A stretch of DNA of 64,000 nt from Pseudobdellovibrionaceae bacterium (lineage in GTDB: Bacteria > Bdellovibrionota > Bdellovibrionia > Bdellovibrionales > Bdellovibrionaceae). The stretch lies in assembly GCA_016719575.1 (NCBI GenBank), contig JADJYV010000013.1:682001-746000 (forward strand). Direction: 5' to 3'. Made by a program: the position numbers and the translations under genes. Under the pieces are notes generated by a model. That model made no database searches. It was not told where the DNA came from and saw nothing but the letters and a program-made list of their open reading frames with translations. Positions 1 to 9,370 of the stretch are shown here, one piece after another (position 1 is the first letter of the stretch; every line of letters starts with the position of its first letter).

Positions 1-450
1 GAGGCCAGCGGCGCTTACAACAATATGGTTTCTGGATCCCACCCGCAATACTACGCTGGGGTTAAAGTCGAAGCCGCTTTCGGGGCAGATCTTGCAGTCG
101 AAAACCGCCTGAATAAAAAATATTTGCGCGACATCGAACAAATTCGGCTCTCCCGAATGACACAAGAAACATCTGATTTATTACTGCAATCTCAACGCAA
201 AGCACAGGCTGCGTATTCTGCCGTACTAAGTGCGACAGAGCAGAAAAAATTTCGAGAAAAAGCCCTCAAAGAACTGAATCGAAGTTTTGGCCAGGGCCGC
301 ACAGACATCAGTATCTATATTGATGCCATGAACAAATTCTCGGTATCCGAAATTCAGTACAGTCAAGCTATTGGAAATTATCAAACGGCTCTCAATGAAT
401 GGGCCGCGGCACGTGACGAGTTAATTCCGATGTCACCAGAGGATCAATAA
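1..450 (+). CDS. TolC-family outer membrane efflux protein, C-terminal part
   Basis: The reading frame is open from the first base, so this is the last 149 codons of a gene that begins outside the window. The visible part is long alpha-helical sequence rich in Gln, Ala and charged residues. It ends with a helix resembling the last helical hairpin of TolC-type channels (motif FGQGRTDISIYIDAMNKF, then a Y-x-x-A-x-x-x-W region). TolC-type trimers span the outer membrane and periplasm and pass substrates from inner-membrane exporters. A lipoprotein gene follows after two bases, which suggests one transcript. The exporter partners would lie upstream. The family call rests on the helical pattern and the conserved G-R-x-D-x-x-x-x-x-D-A segment only. 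Confidence 0.6.
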   Translation, partial: EASGAYNNMVSGSHPQYYAGVKVEAAFGADLAVENRLNKKYLRDIEQIRLSRMTQETSDLLLQSQRKAQAAYSAVLSATEQKKFREKALKELNRSFGQGRTDISIYIDAMNKFSVSEIQYSQAIGNYQTALNEWAAARDELIPMSPEDQ

Positions 451-452
451 AT

Positions 453-1376
453 ATGAAAACTTTTAATTTATTAGCTCTTTTATTTATATTAGTGACCGCC
501 GTTTCCTGCTCATTTGATGTAAATTCAAGTGTTGACGATAAACGCGAAGCAAACGACAACGCTTATTTGAATGAAAAATTCAGCCGGATCACCGGTCGAT
601 ATCAAGGAACAGTGTCTGCCTCTGATGGCGATCAAAAGGCCGACCTCACGCTTTATGTTATTTCTGTCCCAAATGGAAAAAACAGCCGTGGAGAAGCTAT
701 ATTTAAGCCCGAACTCCGCGCATACTATCGCCGCACAGATACCATCACCACAGACTTAATTCTGGAAGCTCGCTACTTCGACTCGCAGGTTCCGGCGATT
801 CTTTCGATCTCTAATTTTAGCGGCCAGGCATCAACGCCACAAACTATTAGCGCTACCTTCACGGTTGAGGGTGCGACCCTCAAAGGCACTGTTAGCACTG
901 GTGCCGGGCTCTTAGGGCCCGCTTCATTTGTACTTACGGACCGCAATGCTTCTGGACCCGCTCAAAATGATATTGACGACGAAAACGCTCGTCGCGAAGC
1001 CCTCTTCGCTCCCGTTCTTGGCTCGTATTATGGCACCGTCCTTCCTGACAATCAGAAGGAAACTCCTCCGTTTGGTGTGAGCATGCGTTTGTTTGTTGAT
1101 AAAAGAAAAGATGCGAACGACAACTACCTTTCAATCCTAAGAGGTCGCCTCCATCGTGATGACACGATTGGCGATGGTTCTGATCTTTTTATGGATATCG
1201 ATTTCTCTCCAGATAAAAACCCGCCAAAAATTACATTGTCCGTCACTGGTTGGGTCAAAGATAAACCCAGCGCCTTTCCCAACTACATCTTCGTCGGCAC
1301 CATAAAAGATGGCACGATTTCGACGATTTTTACTGGCAATGGATACAATGGCAAAGCCAAGCTCCTAAGACGTTAG
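453..1376 (+). CDS. Predicted lipoprotein of unknown function
   Basis: The 307-residue protein starts with a hydrophobic signal and a lipobox ending VTAVSC, so Cys20 should be lipidated and the protein held in an envelope membrane. The mature part seems to be two related domains: GRYQGTVSASDG near residue 48 and GSYYGTVLPDN near residue 190 both open a beta-rich stretch, each followed by an F-x-x-x-L-R-x-x-x-x-R-x-D-T-I segment. This internal duplication is visible by eye. I do not recognise a named family. It lies two bases behind the TolC-type gene and may be an accessory lipoprotein of that export system, by position only. Confidence 0.75.
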   Translation: MKTFNLLALLFILVTAVSCSFDVNSSVDDKREANDNAYLNEKFSRITGRYQGTVSASDGDQKADLTLYVISVPNGKNSRGEAIFKPELRAYYRRTDTITTDLILEARYFDSQVPAILSISNFSGQASTPQTISATFTVEGATLKGTVSTGAGLLGPASFVLTDRNASGPAQNDIDDENARREALFAPVLGSYYGTVLPDNQKETPPFGVSMRLFVDKRKDANDNYLSILRGRLHRDDTIGDGSDLFMDIDFSPDKNPPKITLSVTGWVKDKPSAFPNYIFVGTIKDGTISTIFTGNGYNGKAKLLRR

Positions 1377-1385
1377 AGAGTGAGC

Positions 1386-3212
1386 TCACTCACTCTTAAC
1401 AATTTCTGCAGCGACTTTTTCGAGCTCAGCCCAACGAGCATACAAACGGTCAATTTCAGATCGCAATCCATTGATCGTCTGATACAGCTCTTGCACTTTT
1501 TCAGGGCTGCTAACGACTTCGGGCAAGGCAGACATTTTCTCTGAACTTGAAAGCTCCTCTTCAAGTTCCAAAATCTTTGCTTCCATTCCTTCAAGTTCGT
1601 TCTTGAGCTTAAATGACATTCGCTGAGGGCGCTTTGTTGATTTTTCTGAGTCGTTATTTTTTACAAAAGAGGGCTCTTCTTGAGAGCTCTCTCCTGCAAA
1701 CCACGCTTCCTCCCATTGAAGATAACCAACAAAACGTTCGAGTTTCTTTTTTGTTCCCTCTTTGCGAGGAAAACCTAAAATATCAGTCGCAACCTGATCC
1801 ATAAAATATCGATCGTGTGTCACCAAAATCACTGCGCCATTGAAGTTCTGAATCGCATCGCTAAGCACTTCAAGAGTTGCTGTGTCCAAATCATTTGTCG
1901 GTTCATCAAGCACCAAAACCGATGCGTCCTGAAGCATCAATTGGGCCAAACGAAGACGGCTCTGCTCTCCCCCTGACAAACGAGAAACTGGAAGATCCAT
2001 CTGCTGACGCGAAAATAAAAATCTTTCCAAATAGCTTCTGCCAAATACGTACTGCCCCTGAAAAAAAACATAATCTCCATCAGGGCAAACATTTTTAAGA
2101 ACTGTCTTCTGCATGTCCAGGCCTTCGCGGGTCTGTTCAAAGTAAGAAACCTTCACTTTGTCCGACAAGAACACCGTGCCCATATCTGGCTGCTCGTAGC
2201 CCAACATGATTTTAATCAAAGTGCTTTTTCCCGTTCCATTTTCACCAAGAAGGGCAAGTCTCGTTTTTGGTGTAATCAAATACGTAAAATCCTCAAAGAG
2301 AATCCGGCCATTAAAACTTTTGGAGAGATTTTTTACCTCAATTAATTTCTGCGGATTTCTCTCGGCATCGCCAAAGGAAATATTTGCGGTCCTCGAACGA
2401 TTCTTTTCTGTTAAGTTTTCAACGTCTTCCTTGAGATCGCCCGCACGATTGATGCGGGCCTTTTGTTTGGCAAGGCGAGCGATAGCTCCTCGACGAAGCC
2501 ACTCTGTCTCTCGTCGAAGAGTATTTTTAAGTGTGTGCTCGAGTTTGGCCTGGGCTGCCAACAATTGTTCTTTCGTCTCAAGGTACTGTACATAATCTCC
2601 GCTAACAGAAAATAAATTATTTGGATTGCGCGGATCCAGATCAAAAACTTTATTCACAACCCGCTGCAAAAACAGACGATCGTGAGTCACCATCAAAAAA
2701 GCAAATGACGCACGCTGAAGAAAATCTTCGAGCCACAGAATACTAACCACGTCCAAGTGATTGGTTGGCTCATCCAACAATAAAAGCTCAGGGGAAAGCA
2801 CCAGTTCTCGGGCAAGCGCAACTCTCTTTTGCCAGCCACCACTGAGTTTTGACACAAGAAAGTCTTCCCCGAACTGATTGAGATCCAGACGAGCCATCCA
2901 CTCATAGGCAGGAGCGATGGCTTCGTGTTCATCCGGGGCCTTACTTAACAAAGCTTCCATAATAGTCTGTCCAGGGGGGAACTCTGGAGTCTGAGGCAAA
3001 AAGCCAATTTTTAAACCTTTTTTTGCTGTCACTTTGCCGTCATCCGGCTGACTCACTCCTGCGAGAATTTTCATCAGGGTCGACTTGCCGGCACCATTAG
3101 GCCCGACAAGGCCCGCTTTATCGCCCTCTTCGAGACCGAAACTGACTCCGGAAAAAAGAGTCTTCCCCGCAAAGGACTTTTCTAATTGATATGTATTAAT
3201 TAACAGTGCCAT
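1386..3212 (-). CDS. uup: ABC-F family ATPase, Uup-like
   Basis: This soluble protein of 608 residues has two complete ABC cassettes and no membrane segments, as expected for ABC-F proteins. The first cassette shows Walker A GPNGAGKST at residues 37-45, signature LSGGW near 123 and Walker B LLLLDEP near 143. The second shows GENGTGKST near 323, LSGGEQ near 417 and VLVLDEP near 437. After the second cassette come a basic linker and a coiled coil (about 540-605), the Uup-type C-terminal domain that binds DNA or ribosomes. ABC-F proteins act on stalled or starting ribosomes; Uup also affects precise transposon excision and branched DNA. Its start overlaps the end of aat by 13 bases, so the two are probably translated together. 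Confidence 0.9.
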   Translation of the reverse strand: MALLINTYQLEKSFAGKTLFSGVSFGLEEGDKAGLVGPNGAGKSTLMKILAGVSQPDDGKVTAKKGLKIGFLPQTPEFPPGQTIMEALLSKAPDEHEAIAPAYEWMARLDLNQFGEDFLVSKLSGGWQKRVALARELVLSPELLLLDEPTNHLDVVSILWLEDFLQRASFAFLMVTHDRLFLQRVVNKVFDLDPRNPNNLFSVSGDYVQYLETKEQLLAAQAKLEHTLKNTLRRETEWLRRGAIARLAKQKARINRAGDLKEDVENLTEKNRSRTANISFGDAERNPQKLIEVKNLSKSFNGRILFEDFTYLITPKTRLALLGENGTGKSTLIKIMLGYEQPDMGTVFLSDKVKVSYFEQTREGLDMQKTVLKNVCPDGDYVFFQGQYVFGRSYLERFLFSRQQMDLPVSRLSGGEQSRLRLAQLMLQDASVLVLDEPTNDLDTATLEVLSDAIQNFNGAVILVTHDRYFMDQVATDILGFPRKEGTKKKLERFVGYLQWEEAWFAGESSQEEPSFVKNNDSEKSTKRPQRMSFKLKNELEGMEAKILELEEELSSSEKMSALPEVVSSPEKVQELYQTINGLRSEIDRLYARWAELEKVAAEIVKSE

Positions 3213-3895
3213 GAAAATTTCGTGCTTTCATTTTCGTCTTGAGTTTTTTTAAGTTTTTCTAAAAAATCTTCTCGCTTAATATACTTACCACCAAAGCTTT
3301 CTGTTACAGGCGTGATCATCTGGATATCCATCCATTGAATGCCCCAAGATTGCAAAAGCTGAATCAAATGGTAAAAGGCAAGCTTTGAAGCGTTTGGTGT
3401 TTTATAGAACATACTTTCGCCGCTGAACACTCCTTTTATGAAAACTCCGTAAATACCCCCGACAAGTTGTCGTTTATGCCAGATTTCCACGCTATGAGCA
3501 TAGCCAGCTTTATGAAAGTCAATGTATGACTTGACCATAGCCGGAAGAATCCAAGTACCATTTTGACCTGGGCGAGGTTGATGCGCACACTCACGAATGA
3601 CTTGAGAAAATGCCTTGTCGATCGTGATCTCAAATTCGGATTTATGCCGATTCAAAAACTTTTCAAAACTGCGCGGAACTCGAAAATCAGTGAACTCCAA
3701 AATTCCGCGCTTTTCTGGTGAAAACCACATCAAGGGATAGTCGGGATGTGGCCACGGAAAGACCCCCATACTGTAAGCAGTATAGAGCGTCCCCTCATCC
3801 AAGACGCCCCCCACCGCCAAAACACCTTCAATCATCGCATCTCGAGGATCAGGAAAGTCGATTGAAGATTGAAGACGCTTTTTCTGTACAATCAT
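3200..3895 (-). CDS. aat: Leucyl/phenylalanyl-tRNA-protein transferase
   Basis: Aat moves Leu or Phe from aminoacyl-tRNA to proteins with N-terminal Arg or Lys, marking them for ClpS/ClpAP (the bacterial N-end rule). The 231-residue length is typical. The family's opening motif is clear: AYSMGVFPWPHPDYPLMWFSP near residues 58-78, then PR-S-x-x-K. Later come a G-Y-A-H-S-V-E-x-W block and G-V-x-x-G-x-x-F-x-G-E-S-M-F. The ATG shares one base with the stop of the upstream anchored protein (TAATG), so translational coupling is likely. It is the third gene of a leftward four-gene cluster ending in uup. Confidence 0.95.
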   Translation of the reverse strand: MIVQKKRLQSSIDFPDPRDAMIEGVLAVGGVLDEGTLYTAYSMGVFPWPHPDYPLMWFSPEKRGILEFTDFRVPRSFEKFLNRHKSEFEITIDKAFSQVIRECAHQPRPGQNGTWILPAMVKSYIDFHKAGYAHSVEIWHKRQLVGGIYGVFIKGVFSGESMFYKTPNASKLAFYHLIQLLQSWGIQWMDIQMITPVTESFGGKYIKREDFLEKLKKTQDENESTKFSWHC

Positions 3896-4566
3896 TATTG
3901 AGGCTCAGCAAAATCTAAGGTCAATACCTGGTCAAGAAGGGAGATTAATTCAAATCCATCCAACCCTAATGTCTCGATATCGTTCGAGAACGACGCCCCA
4001 ACAACGGTCCAGTATTGTGGCCACTCATCGTAAAGTGACTGTGCCTCTATAGAGTAAGTATCTCCCCGGTCTCCCATTTTGATTATATTTTTCGGATTTT
4101 CGCGCAAAAGACGATGCAATCCCCTCAGTGGAATCATCAATGGACGAGTTCTTTGACCATCGTCAGAACTGAGACACGGCCCCCGCAGCACTATTGTTGG
4201 AATATTTCCGGAGTACGCGACCCCCTCGGCCTTTAAAGTCATCTCTAAGTGTGGATACTTTTCACAGACATAGACCTTCGCGCCACTCTGATTTCTTACC
4301 AAAAACTGCCCCCAAGTAAGCCCCACCTCATGGCCATCTCGAACGACTTGGAGACCGGAAACCATGGCGACCTTAAAGCCACGCATAAAGTCCTTGCTGG
4401 ATAATTCAGTCAAATCAAAATTTCTATCGCCACTCACTGCACTACGGATCGTTCCCTCCAAAGAAGCCACTTGGCGTTTTTGTAAAAACAGAAGGTCAGA
4501 ATAATACAGACCCCCACTTAAAACTAAAGCCAACACAATAAGTTTAAAATGTTTAAATTTTTTCAC
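3895..4566 (-). CDS. Membrane-anchored protein of unknown function
   Basis: The 223-residue protein has one N-terminal hydrophobic segment (about residues 9-28) that looks like an uncleaved anchor, with the rest in the periplasm. No family is recognised. A paired-Cys pattern (about residues 115 and 149) could form one disulfide. It lies seven bases after the matrixin-type protease gene and shares its last base with the aat start codon, so it is part of that transcription unit. Nothing visible supports an enzymatic role. Confidence 0.75.
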   Translation of the reverse strand: MKKFKHFKLIVLALVLSGGLYYSDLLFLQKRQVASLEGTIRSAVSGDRNFDLTELSSKDFMRGFKVAMVSGLQVVRDGHEVGLTWGQFLVRNQSGAKVYVCEKYPHLEMTLKAEGVAYSGNIPTIVLRGPCLSSDDGQRTRPLMIPLRGLHRLLRENPKNIIKMGDRGDTYSIEAQSLYDEWPQYWTVVGASFSNDIETLGLDGFELISLLDQVLTLDFAEPQ

Positions 4567-4573
4567 AAATCTC

Positions 4574-5215
4574 CTAATTGTATTCGCACTTCAGATGGGC
4601 TCGATCTTGTTCAGTTGGCAATTCGCGTTTTAGTAAATAATCCAGAATTTCAGTCATCACCGAAACCCCTGTGAGATGTTTGAGCCCTAATATATGCCCG
4701 AGCTCATGAACAAATAGACTCGTCAAATGCACCTCATTTGTCGACGACGGTTTATCGACATAAAAACTAAAATACTGGGCGTTGATACGAATATCCGCCT
4801 CAGTTAGTTGACTATTATACCAAGTCAATGAGGTTACAGCCTGAAGGGTTCGGTCGACCTCTCCCCATGTTTGTGATATTGAAATAGAATTGCGATAATC
4901 CCTTGCTGTCGTAAAAACCTGATTACTGCGTTCAAAAACAAACAAAGTTCGACCCACAGCCTCTTCCCACTTTTTTGCAGCCTCGCGCAACGAGGTCTCG
5001 TAGTCAGTTGTAAATTCTGAACCTAAGAAAATTTTAATGGGCAGGCTTTGCTTCCAAGACACCCTTTGACCAAAGCTATTCTGTACGAAACCACAGTCTT
5101 CTTCGGCGGCAGAAGCCAATTTGTTTTGTCCTTCATTTCCAGGCCCAAGCTTTGGCAGGCGATCACACGCCACCAAAATTCCAATAAATAGGCCCCAAAC
5201 TAGCTTACTTCTCAT
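4574..5215 (-). CDS. Matrixin-type zinc metalloprotease, predicted lipoprotein
   Basis: The N terminus is a signal with lipobox ILVAC, so Cys17 should carry lipid and anchor the enzyme in an envelope membrane. Residues 170-180 hold the metzincin zinc site HELGHILGLKH, with three zinc His and the catalytic Glu. A Met-turn candidate (SVMTE, Met187) follows at the right distance. The central part (about 56-160) fits a matrixin fold, with a conserved-looking D-I-R-I segment. At 213 residues it is a minimal catalytic domain. It is the first gene of the leftward cluster leading to aat and uup. Substrate unknown; the lipoprotein anchor suggests cell-surface or periplasmic proteolysis. Confidence 0.85.
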   Translation of the reverse strand: MRSKLVWGLFIGILVACDRLPKLGPGNEGQNKLASAAEEDCGFVQNSFGQRVSWKQSLPIKIFLGSEFTTDYETSLREAAKKWEEAVGRTLFVFERSNQVFTTARDYRNSISISQTWGEVDRTLQAVTSLTWYNSQLTEADIRINAQYFSFYVDKPSSTNEVHLTSLFVHELGHILGLKHLTGVSVMTEILDYLLKRELPTEQDRAHLKCEYN

Positions 5216-5360
5216 CTGCTTATTCTAGATAAAAATGCCTGCAAAGATAAGGGGCGCTGGACTAAAGTCGGACGAATATCAATCCATCGTGAAATCTTTT
5301 CCCTTGCCGAACGCATCAGTATCTAGGAAATTGACCGACCGAACACTTTTTGGAGGTCTT

Positions 5361-5618
5361 ATGTTGTCCACAATTTTGGTCTTTGCTTCGGCAGCATTTG
5401 CTCAAGATCTAAATTTCGACCAATATCGAAAGTTTTTGATGAATGGAAGTAAATCGTCGAAGGGATTCGCCATTCAAACAACCTGTACGAATAGCGCTGG
5501 GCAAACTTTTAAAATCGGCGAAAAAAACTATGATCTTTGCCTGACTGAAATCAGCAGCCAGTCGAAACATAAATCAACAACGCAAAATTCAACAACCACT
5601 ATTCATATCGGCAACTGA
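5361..5618 (+). CDS. Small secreted protein, unknown function
   Basis: I place the start at the ATG at 5361 because GGAGG lies seven bases upstream and the resulting protein begins directly with a signal peptide ([15 protein letters not shown]). A longer reading from 5235 would put 42 extra residues before the signal. The mature part has about 70 residues, with two Cys and a Ser/Thr-rich tail. No family recognised. Its last 30 bases overlap the end of recQ on the other strand, a tail-to-tail overlap. Confidence 0.65.
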   Translation: MLSTILVFASAAFAQDLNFDQYRKFLMNGSKSSKGFAIQTTCTNSAGQTFKIGEKNYDLCLTEISSQSKHKSTTQNSTTTIHIGN

Positions 5619-7055
5619 GGAGAGACAAACATCGCAGTGACCACAAGGCCTAGCCGACCCCGTGTAACCAAAGTATTCATACACTTGCAAAAGTCGACAC
5701 AACTCATTGCGAGTGGCAAAACGAACCATCTCATAAAGTTTTTGGTTTTGGTTTTTTAGCAGGGACTCAGAATTTTCACTGTCGAACATTTCTTGCGTCG
5801 GCTCTCGCACAGCCAAATACGGAAACGGAAGGTCCGCTGCCTCGACACAGTCCCACCGTTCAAGAATTCGAACTGCACTTTCAACACGAAAATCCCGGCG
5901 ATTCTTAAAACTCATTTGGCCTCGAAGATAATCAAATCCCTCTTGATCAAGTGGACCTCGATTGTCCTTAATCAAATGGTAGACCTTAGCAATGAAGGAC
6001 GGCTCGGGATGGGACCACTTTAAAAATTCTATTTGAATTGAAACATCGTCTTGATCATACAAAAGATGACATTGTGAAGTCTGACCATCTCTACCGGCCC
6101 TCCCTACTTCTTGATAATAGGACTCGAGGGACCCCGGCATTTCGGCATGTACTAACAACCGAACATTTTCTTTGTCAATACCGAGGCCAAAGGCAGGTGT
6201 GGCCACCATGAGGGGGCCGTCTCCAGTCACAAAACTTTTTAAATTTCGTCGCCGGTCCTTGCCTGGCAAATCCCCATGATAGATAAGATGATCAATCCCT
6301 AGACGGCGGAGTTCTTCTGATACTTTTTTTAGAGTCTGGATCAAAGAACAATAAACAAGAGCCGCGCCTTTTGTCTGGTGGCGAAGGCCAACAATCGCGC
6401 GAATCTTCTCGTCAAAACCATAAACATCGTGAACATTGAGTTGCAAATTGGGGCGCTCGAGTCCCCCAAAAATAATCTCTCCAGAGGTCTCCATCTGAAG
6501 TTGGCATAAAATATCTTTTTGTACCGCTGGTGTCGCTGTTGCCGTAAGGGCCAATACTGGTGGATTGCCCAAAAGGACGCGAAACTCTCCTAATCGAGAA
6601 TAGTCCGGACGAAAATCATGCCCCCACTGACTAATACAATGAGCCTCGTCCACCGCTAGTAAAAACAACTTTCTCTTTTGAATAGCCTCAAGAAATTCAG
6701 GCTTGCGAAAACGTTCGGGAGTCACATAAAAAAGCTGATAGTCTCCGTCAGCCAGACGTTTTTGCCGAGTCTCTCGGTCTTCTCTATGAATCGAAGAGCT
6801 CAAGTAAGTTGCTGAAATTCCCAGCATTTGCGCCTTTTGCACTTGATCTTCCATCAGGGCAATCAGAGGTGAAATAACAAGGACCAAATTAGACTGTATC
6901 TTTGCCGGAAACTGAAAACAGAGGCTTTTACCCATTCCGGTTGGCATTAACGCCAAAGTATCCTCTCCACGCATAACCCGCTCGAGGATCCGTTCCTGCT
7001 CCCCCCTAAATTGTCGATACGGAAAGTTTTCAGTTAAATTCTGAAGGAGATTCAC
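5589..7055 (-). CDS. recQ: ATP-dependent DNA helicase RecQ, short form
   Basis: This is a superfamily 2 3'-5' DNA helicase. Visible motifs are Walker [15 protein letters not shown] near residues 37-50, DEAH box [19 protein letters not shown] near 134-152, TATAT near 172 and motif [15 protein letters not shown] near 315. The C terminus carries the four-cysteine zinc knuckle (C-R-L-L-Q, then C-G-H-C-D-V-C). At 488 residues it stops just after the zinc region. It therefore lacks the winged-helix and HRDC domains of the 600-residue enterobacterial enzyme. Short RecQ forms of this layout are known. Role in recombination and fork repair is inferred from the family. Confidence 0.93.
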   Translation of the reverse strand: MNLLQNLTENFPYRQFRGEQERILERVMRGEDTLALMPTGMGKSLCFQFPAKIQSNLVLVISPLIALMEDQVQKAQMLGISATYLSSSIHREDRETRQKRLADGDYQLFYVTPERFRKPEFLEAIQKRKLFLLAVDEAHCISQWGHDFRPDYSRLGEFRVLLGNPPVLALTATATPAVQKDILCQLQMETSGEIIFGGLERPNLQLNVHDVYGFDEKIRAIVGLRHQTKGAALVYCSLIQTLKKVSEELRRLGIDHLIYHGDLPGKDRRRNLKSFVTGDGPLMVATPAFGLGIDKENVRLLVHAEMPGSLESYYQEVGRAGRDGQTSQCHLLYDQDDVSIQIEFLKWSHPEPSFIAKVYHLIKDNRGPLDQEGFDYLRGQMSFKNRRDFRVESAVRILERWDCVEAADLPFPYLAVREPTQEMFDSENSESLLKNQNQKLYEMVRFATRNELCRLLQVYEYFGYTGSARPCGHCDVCLSSVADMNSGC

Positions 7056-7206
7056 ACACCAAATCCTTAGTTATGAAGCAATATTAAACGCTGCGCCATT
7101 GGTGCCGCGTTTCCGTTCCGTCACAAACTTCTTTTGCACTTAGGCCTAAATAATGTTAACCCGATAGACTCTTTTAGCAATCATTAACAACACAAAAGGG
7201 TAAGTT

Positions 7207-9315
7207 ATGTCCAAAAAATGGAATATTGATATGGTCAGAAATATCGGTATCTCGGCTCACATCGACTCGGGAAAAACCACCACATCTGAACGTATTTTGT
7301 TCTATGGAGGCCGCATCCACGCAATCCACGAAGTTAAAGGAAAAGACGGCGTGGGAGCAACAATGGACTCCATGGATCTTGAGCGTGAAAAAGGTATCAC
7401 CATCCAGTCTGCTGCGACTCAGGTTCAGTGGAAGGATTATACTATCAATCTAATCGACACACCGGGACACGTGGATTTCACGGTCGAGGTGGAACGATCA
7501 CTGCGCGTTCTTGACGGCGCCATCCTTTTGTTATGTGGTGTTGCAGGAGTTCAATCACAATCGATCACTGTTGACCGTCAGATGAAACGCTACAGCGTTC
7601 CACGTTTAGCCTTCGTGAATAAGCTAGACCGTCAGGGAGCAAATCCTTTCCGCGTGACTGATGCCTTGATTGATAAGTTGAAATTAAATGCTGTAATGAT
7701 TCAAATTCCAATTGGACTTGAAGACCAGCATCGTGGTCACGTTGATTTGACAGATATGAAATCTTACATCAACGAAGGCGACAATGGAGAAAATGTCATC
7801 GTTGGTGATGTTCCTGCTGATATGCTTGAGCAAGCCAAAGAGTACCGTCAAAAAATGATCGGTAAACTTGCTGACATCGATCCTAAAATCGAAGAGAAGT
7901 TCCTGATGGAAGAAGAACCAACAACTGAAGAGCTCAGAGCGGCGATCCGCGCTGGCACCATCAGCCTGAAGTTGGTTCCTGTTCTTTGCGGCTCTGCCTT
8001 CAAAAATAAAGGCGTTCAGCGTTTGATGGATGCGGTGACTTACTATCTCCCCTCTCCGGCTGAGAAAAAAGAACACGCATTAGATCTCACCAAAAACGAA
8101 GAAAAATTTGAATTGCACTCTGACAACAACAAACCGCTTGTTGCTTTGGCATTTAAACTTCAAGAAACACCATTTGGACAATTGACCTACATGCGTGTTT
8201 ATCAAGGAAAAATGTCCAAAGGTGATTTCATCGTCAATCAGACCAATAAAAAATCTGTAAAGATTCCACGTCTGGTCCGCATGCATTCAGACAAGATGGA
8301 AGATATTGATTCTTCTTTCGCTGGCGACATCGTTGCCTTGTTTGGTATTGACTGCGCTTCTGGTGACACTTTCTGTGACGACAAAATTGAAGCTTCTATG
8401 CAATCAATGCACGTTCCAGATGCCGTTATCAGTTTGGCGGTTGCTCCAAAACATAAAGAGGGCGCAAACAACTTTACAAAGGCACTCCAAAAGTTCCGCA
8501 AAGAAGACCCCACTTTCCGCGTTCACCGTGATGAAGAGTCCAACGAGACAATCATCTCAGGAATGGGAGAGCTTCACCTTGAGATTTATGTTGAACGTAT
8601 GAAACGCGAATTCAACTGCGAAGTTATCGTAGGTCAACCACAGGTTGCTTACCGTGAGACAATTGCTCAGCTTGCAGCTTTTGATTATACTCACAAAAAG
8701 CAAACGGGTGGTTCGGGTCAATATGCTAAGATCGTGGGCGAAATTCGTCCGTTACCTGCGCAAGAAGACGGCGCTGTTTACAAGTTCACAAACTCTGTTG
8801 TCGGCGGTCGTATTCCTCGTGAATTCATTCCTGCCGTTGAAGAGGGCTTCAAAGAACAAACAACCAAAGGACCGCTCATTGGCTTTCCGATTGTTGGAGT
8901 TGAAGTTGAGTTGAAGGACGGCGCTTACCATGACGTCGACTCTTCTTACATGGCCTTTAAAATTGCAGCAATGGCGGCTCTTCGTGAGTCTTATCCATCA
9001 GCAAAACCAACAGTTCTTGAACCTATCATGAAGCTTGAGACAACGGTTCCAGATGAATATCAAGGCTCGGCTGTTGGTCAAATCAACCAACGTCGTGGTG
9101 TGATCGTGGGTACTACTTCTTTCGAGGGTAGCTGCGTGATCGAAGCGGAAGTTCCGCTCACTGAGATGTTTGGTTACTCTACAGATTTGCGTTCAGCAAC
9201 TAAAGGAAAAGGCGAATTCTCAATGGAATTTGCTAAGTACCAACCCGCTCCTCGCAATATCCAAGAAGAACTTGTTAAGAAATATCAAGCAAAACGCGCG
9301 GCTGAACAAAAATAA
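7207..9315 (+). CDS. fusA: Elongation factor G
   Basis: EF-G moves tRNAs and mRNA through the ribosome after peptide bond formation. The 702-residue protein has all GTPase motifs: G1 AHIDSGKTT near residue 17, G2 region with KGITIQSA near 59, G3 DTPGHVDF near 79 and G4 NKLD near 138. Domains II-V follow, including GGSGQYAK (domain IV) and RGVIVG (domain V). The Ile-Asp-Ser spelling of G1, where most bacteria have Val-Asp-Ala, is typical of the mitochondrial EFG1/spirochaete-delta EFG1 type. A purine-rich RBS (AAAGGG) precedes the ATG, and a strong terminator follows. It stands outside any str operon here. Confidence 0.97.
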   Translation: MSKKWNIDMVRNIGISAHIDSGKTTTSERILFYGGRIHAIHEVKGKDGVGATMDSMDLEREKGITIQSAATQVQWKDYTINLIDTPGHVDFTVEVERSLRVLDGAILLLCGVAGVQSQSITVDRQMKRYSVPRLAFVNKLDRQGANPFRVTDALIDKLKLNAVMIQIPIGLEDQHRGHVDLTDMKSYINEGDNGENVIVGDVPADMLEQAKEYRQKMIGKLADIDPKIEEKFLMEEEPTTEELRAAIRAGTISLKLVPVLCGSAFKNKGVQRLMDAVTYYLPSPAEKKEHALDLTKNEEKFELHSDNNKPLVALAFKLQETPFGQLTYMRVYQGKMSKGDFIVNQTNKKSVKIPRLVRMHSDKMEDIDSSFAGDIVALFGIDCASGDTFCDDKIEASMQSMHVPDAVISLAVAPKHKEGANNFTKALQKFRKEDPTFRVHRDEESNETIISGMGELHLEIYVERMKREFNCEVIVGQPQVAYRETIAQLAAFDYTHKKQTGGSGQYAKIVGEIRPLPAQEDGAVYKFTNSVVGGRIPREFIPAVEEGFKEQTTKGPLIGFPIVGVEVELKDGAYHDVDSSYMAFKIAAMAALRESYPSAKPTVLEPIMKLETTVPDEYQGSAVGQINQRRGVIVGTTSFEGSCVIEAEVPLTEMFGYSTDLRSATKGKGEFSMEFAKYQPAPRNIQEELVKKYQAKRAAEQK

Positions 9316-9335
9316 GCCGCTTCAATTGCCAAATA

Positions 9336-9368
9336 AAAAAGGCCGGTACTCTCACCGGCCTTTTTTTT
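9336..9368. terminator. Rho-independent terminator between fusA and the S1-domain gene
   Basis: GGCCGGT (9341-9347) and ACCGGCC (9354-9360) form a seven-base-pair GC-rich stem with a six-base loop. It is flanked by A6 on the left and T8 on the right, so it can act in both directions and serves the two convergent genes. Confidence 0.92.
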
Positions 9369-9370
9369 AT

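Noticed and set aside
2206..2595. Plus-strand frame of 129 codons inside uup
   Set aside because: Antisense shadow of a strongly conserved ATPase, with Ser/Arg-rich composition and no ribosome site.
7684..8076. Minus-strand frame of 130 codons inside fusA
   Set aside because: Shadow of fusA codon usage; rich in Phe and Cys and without a start signal.
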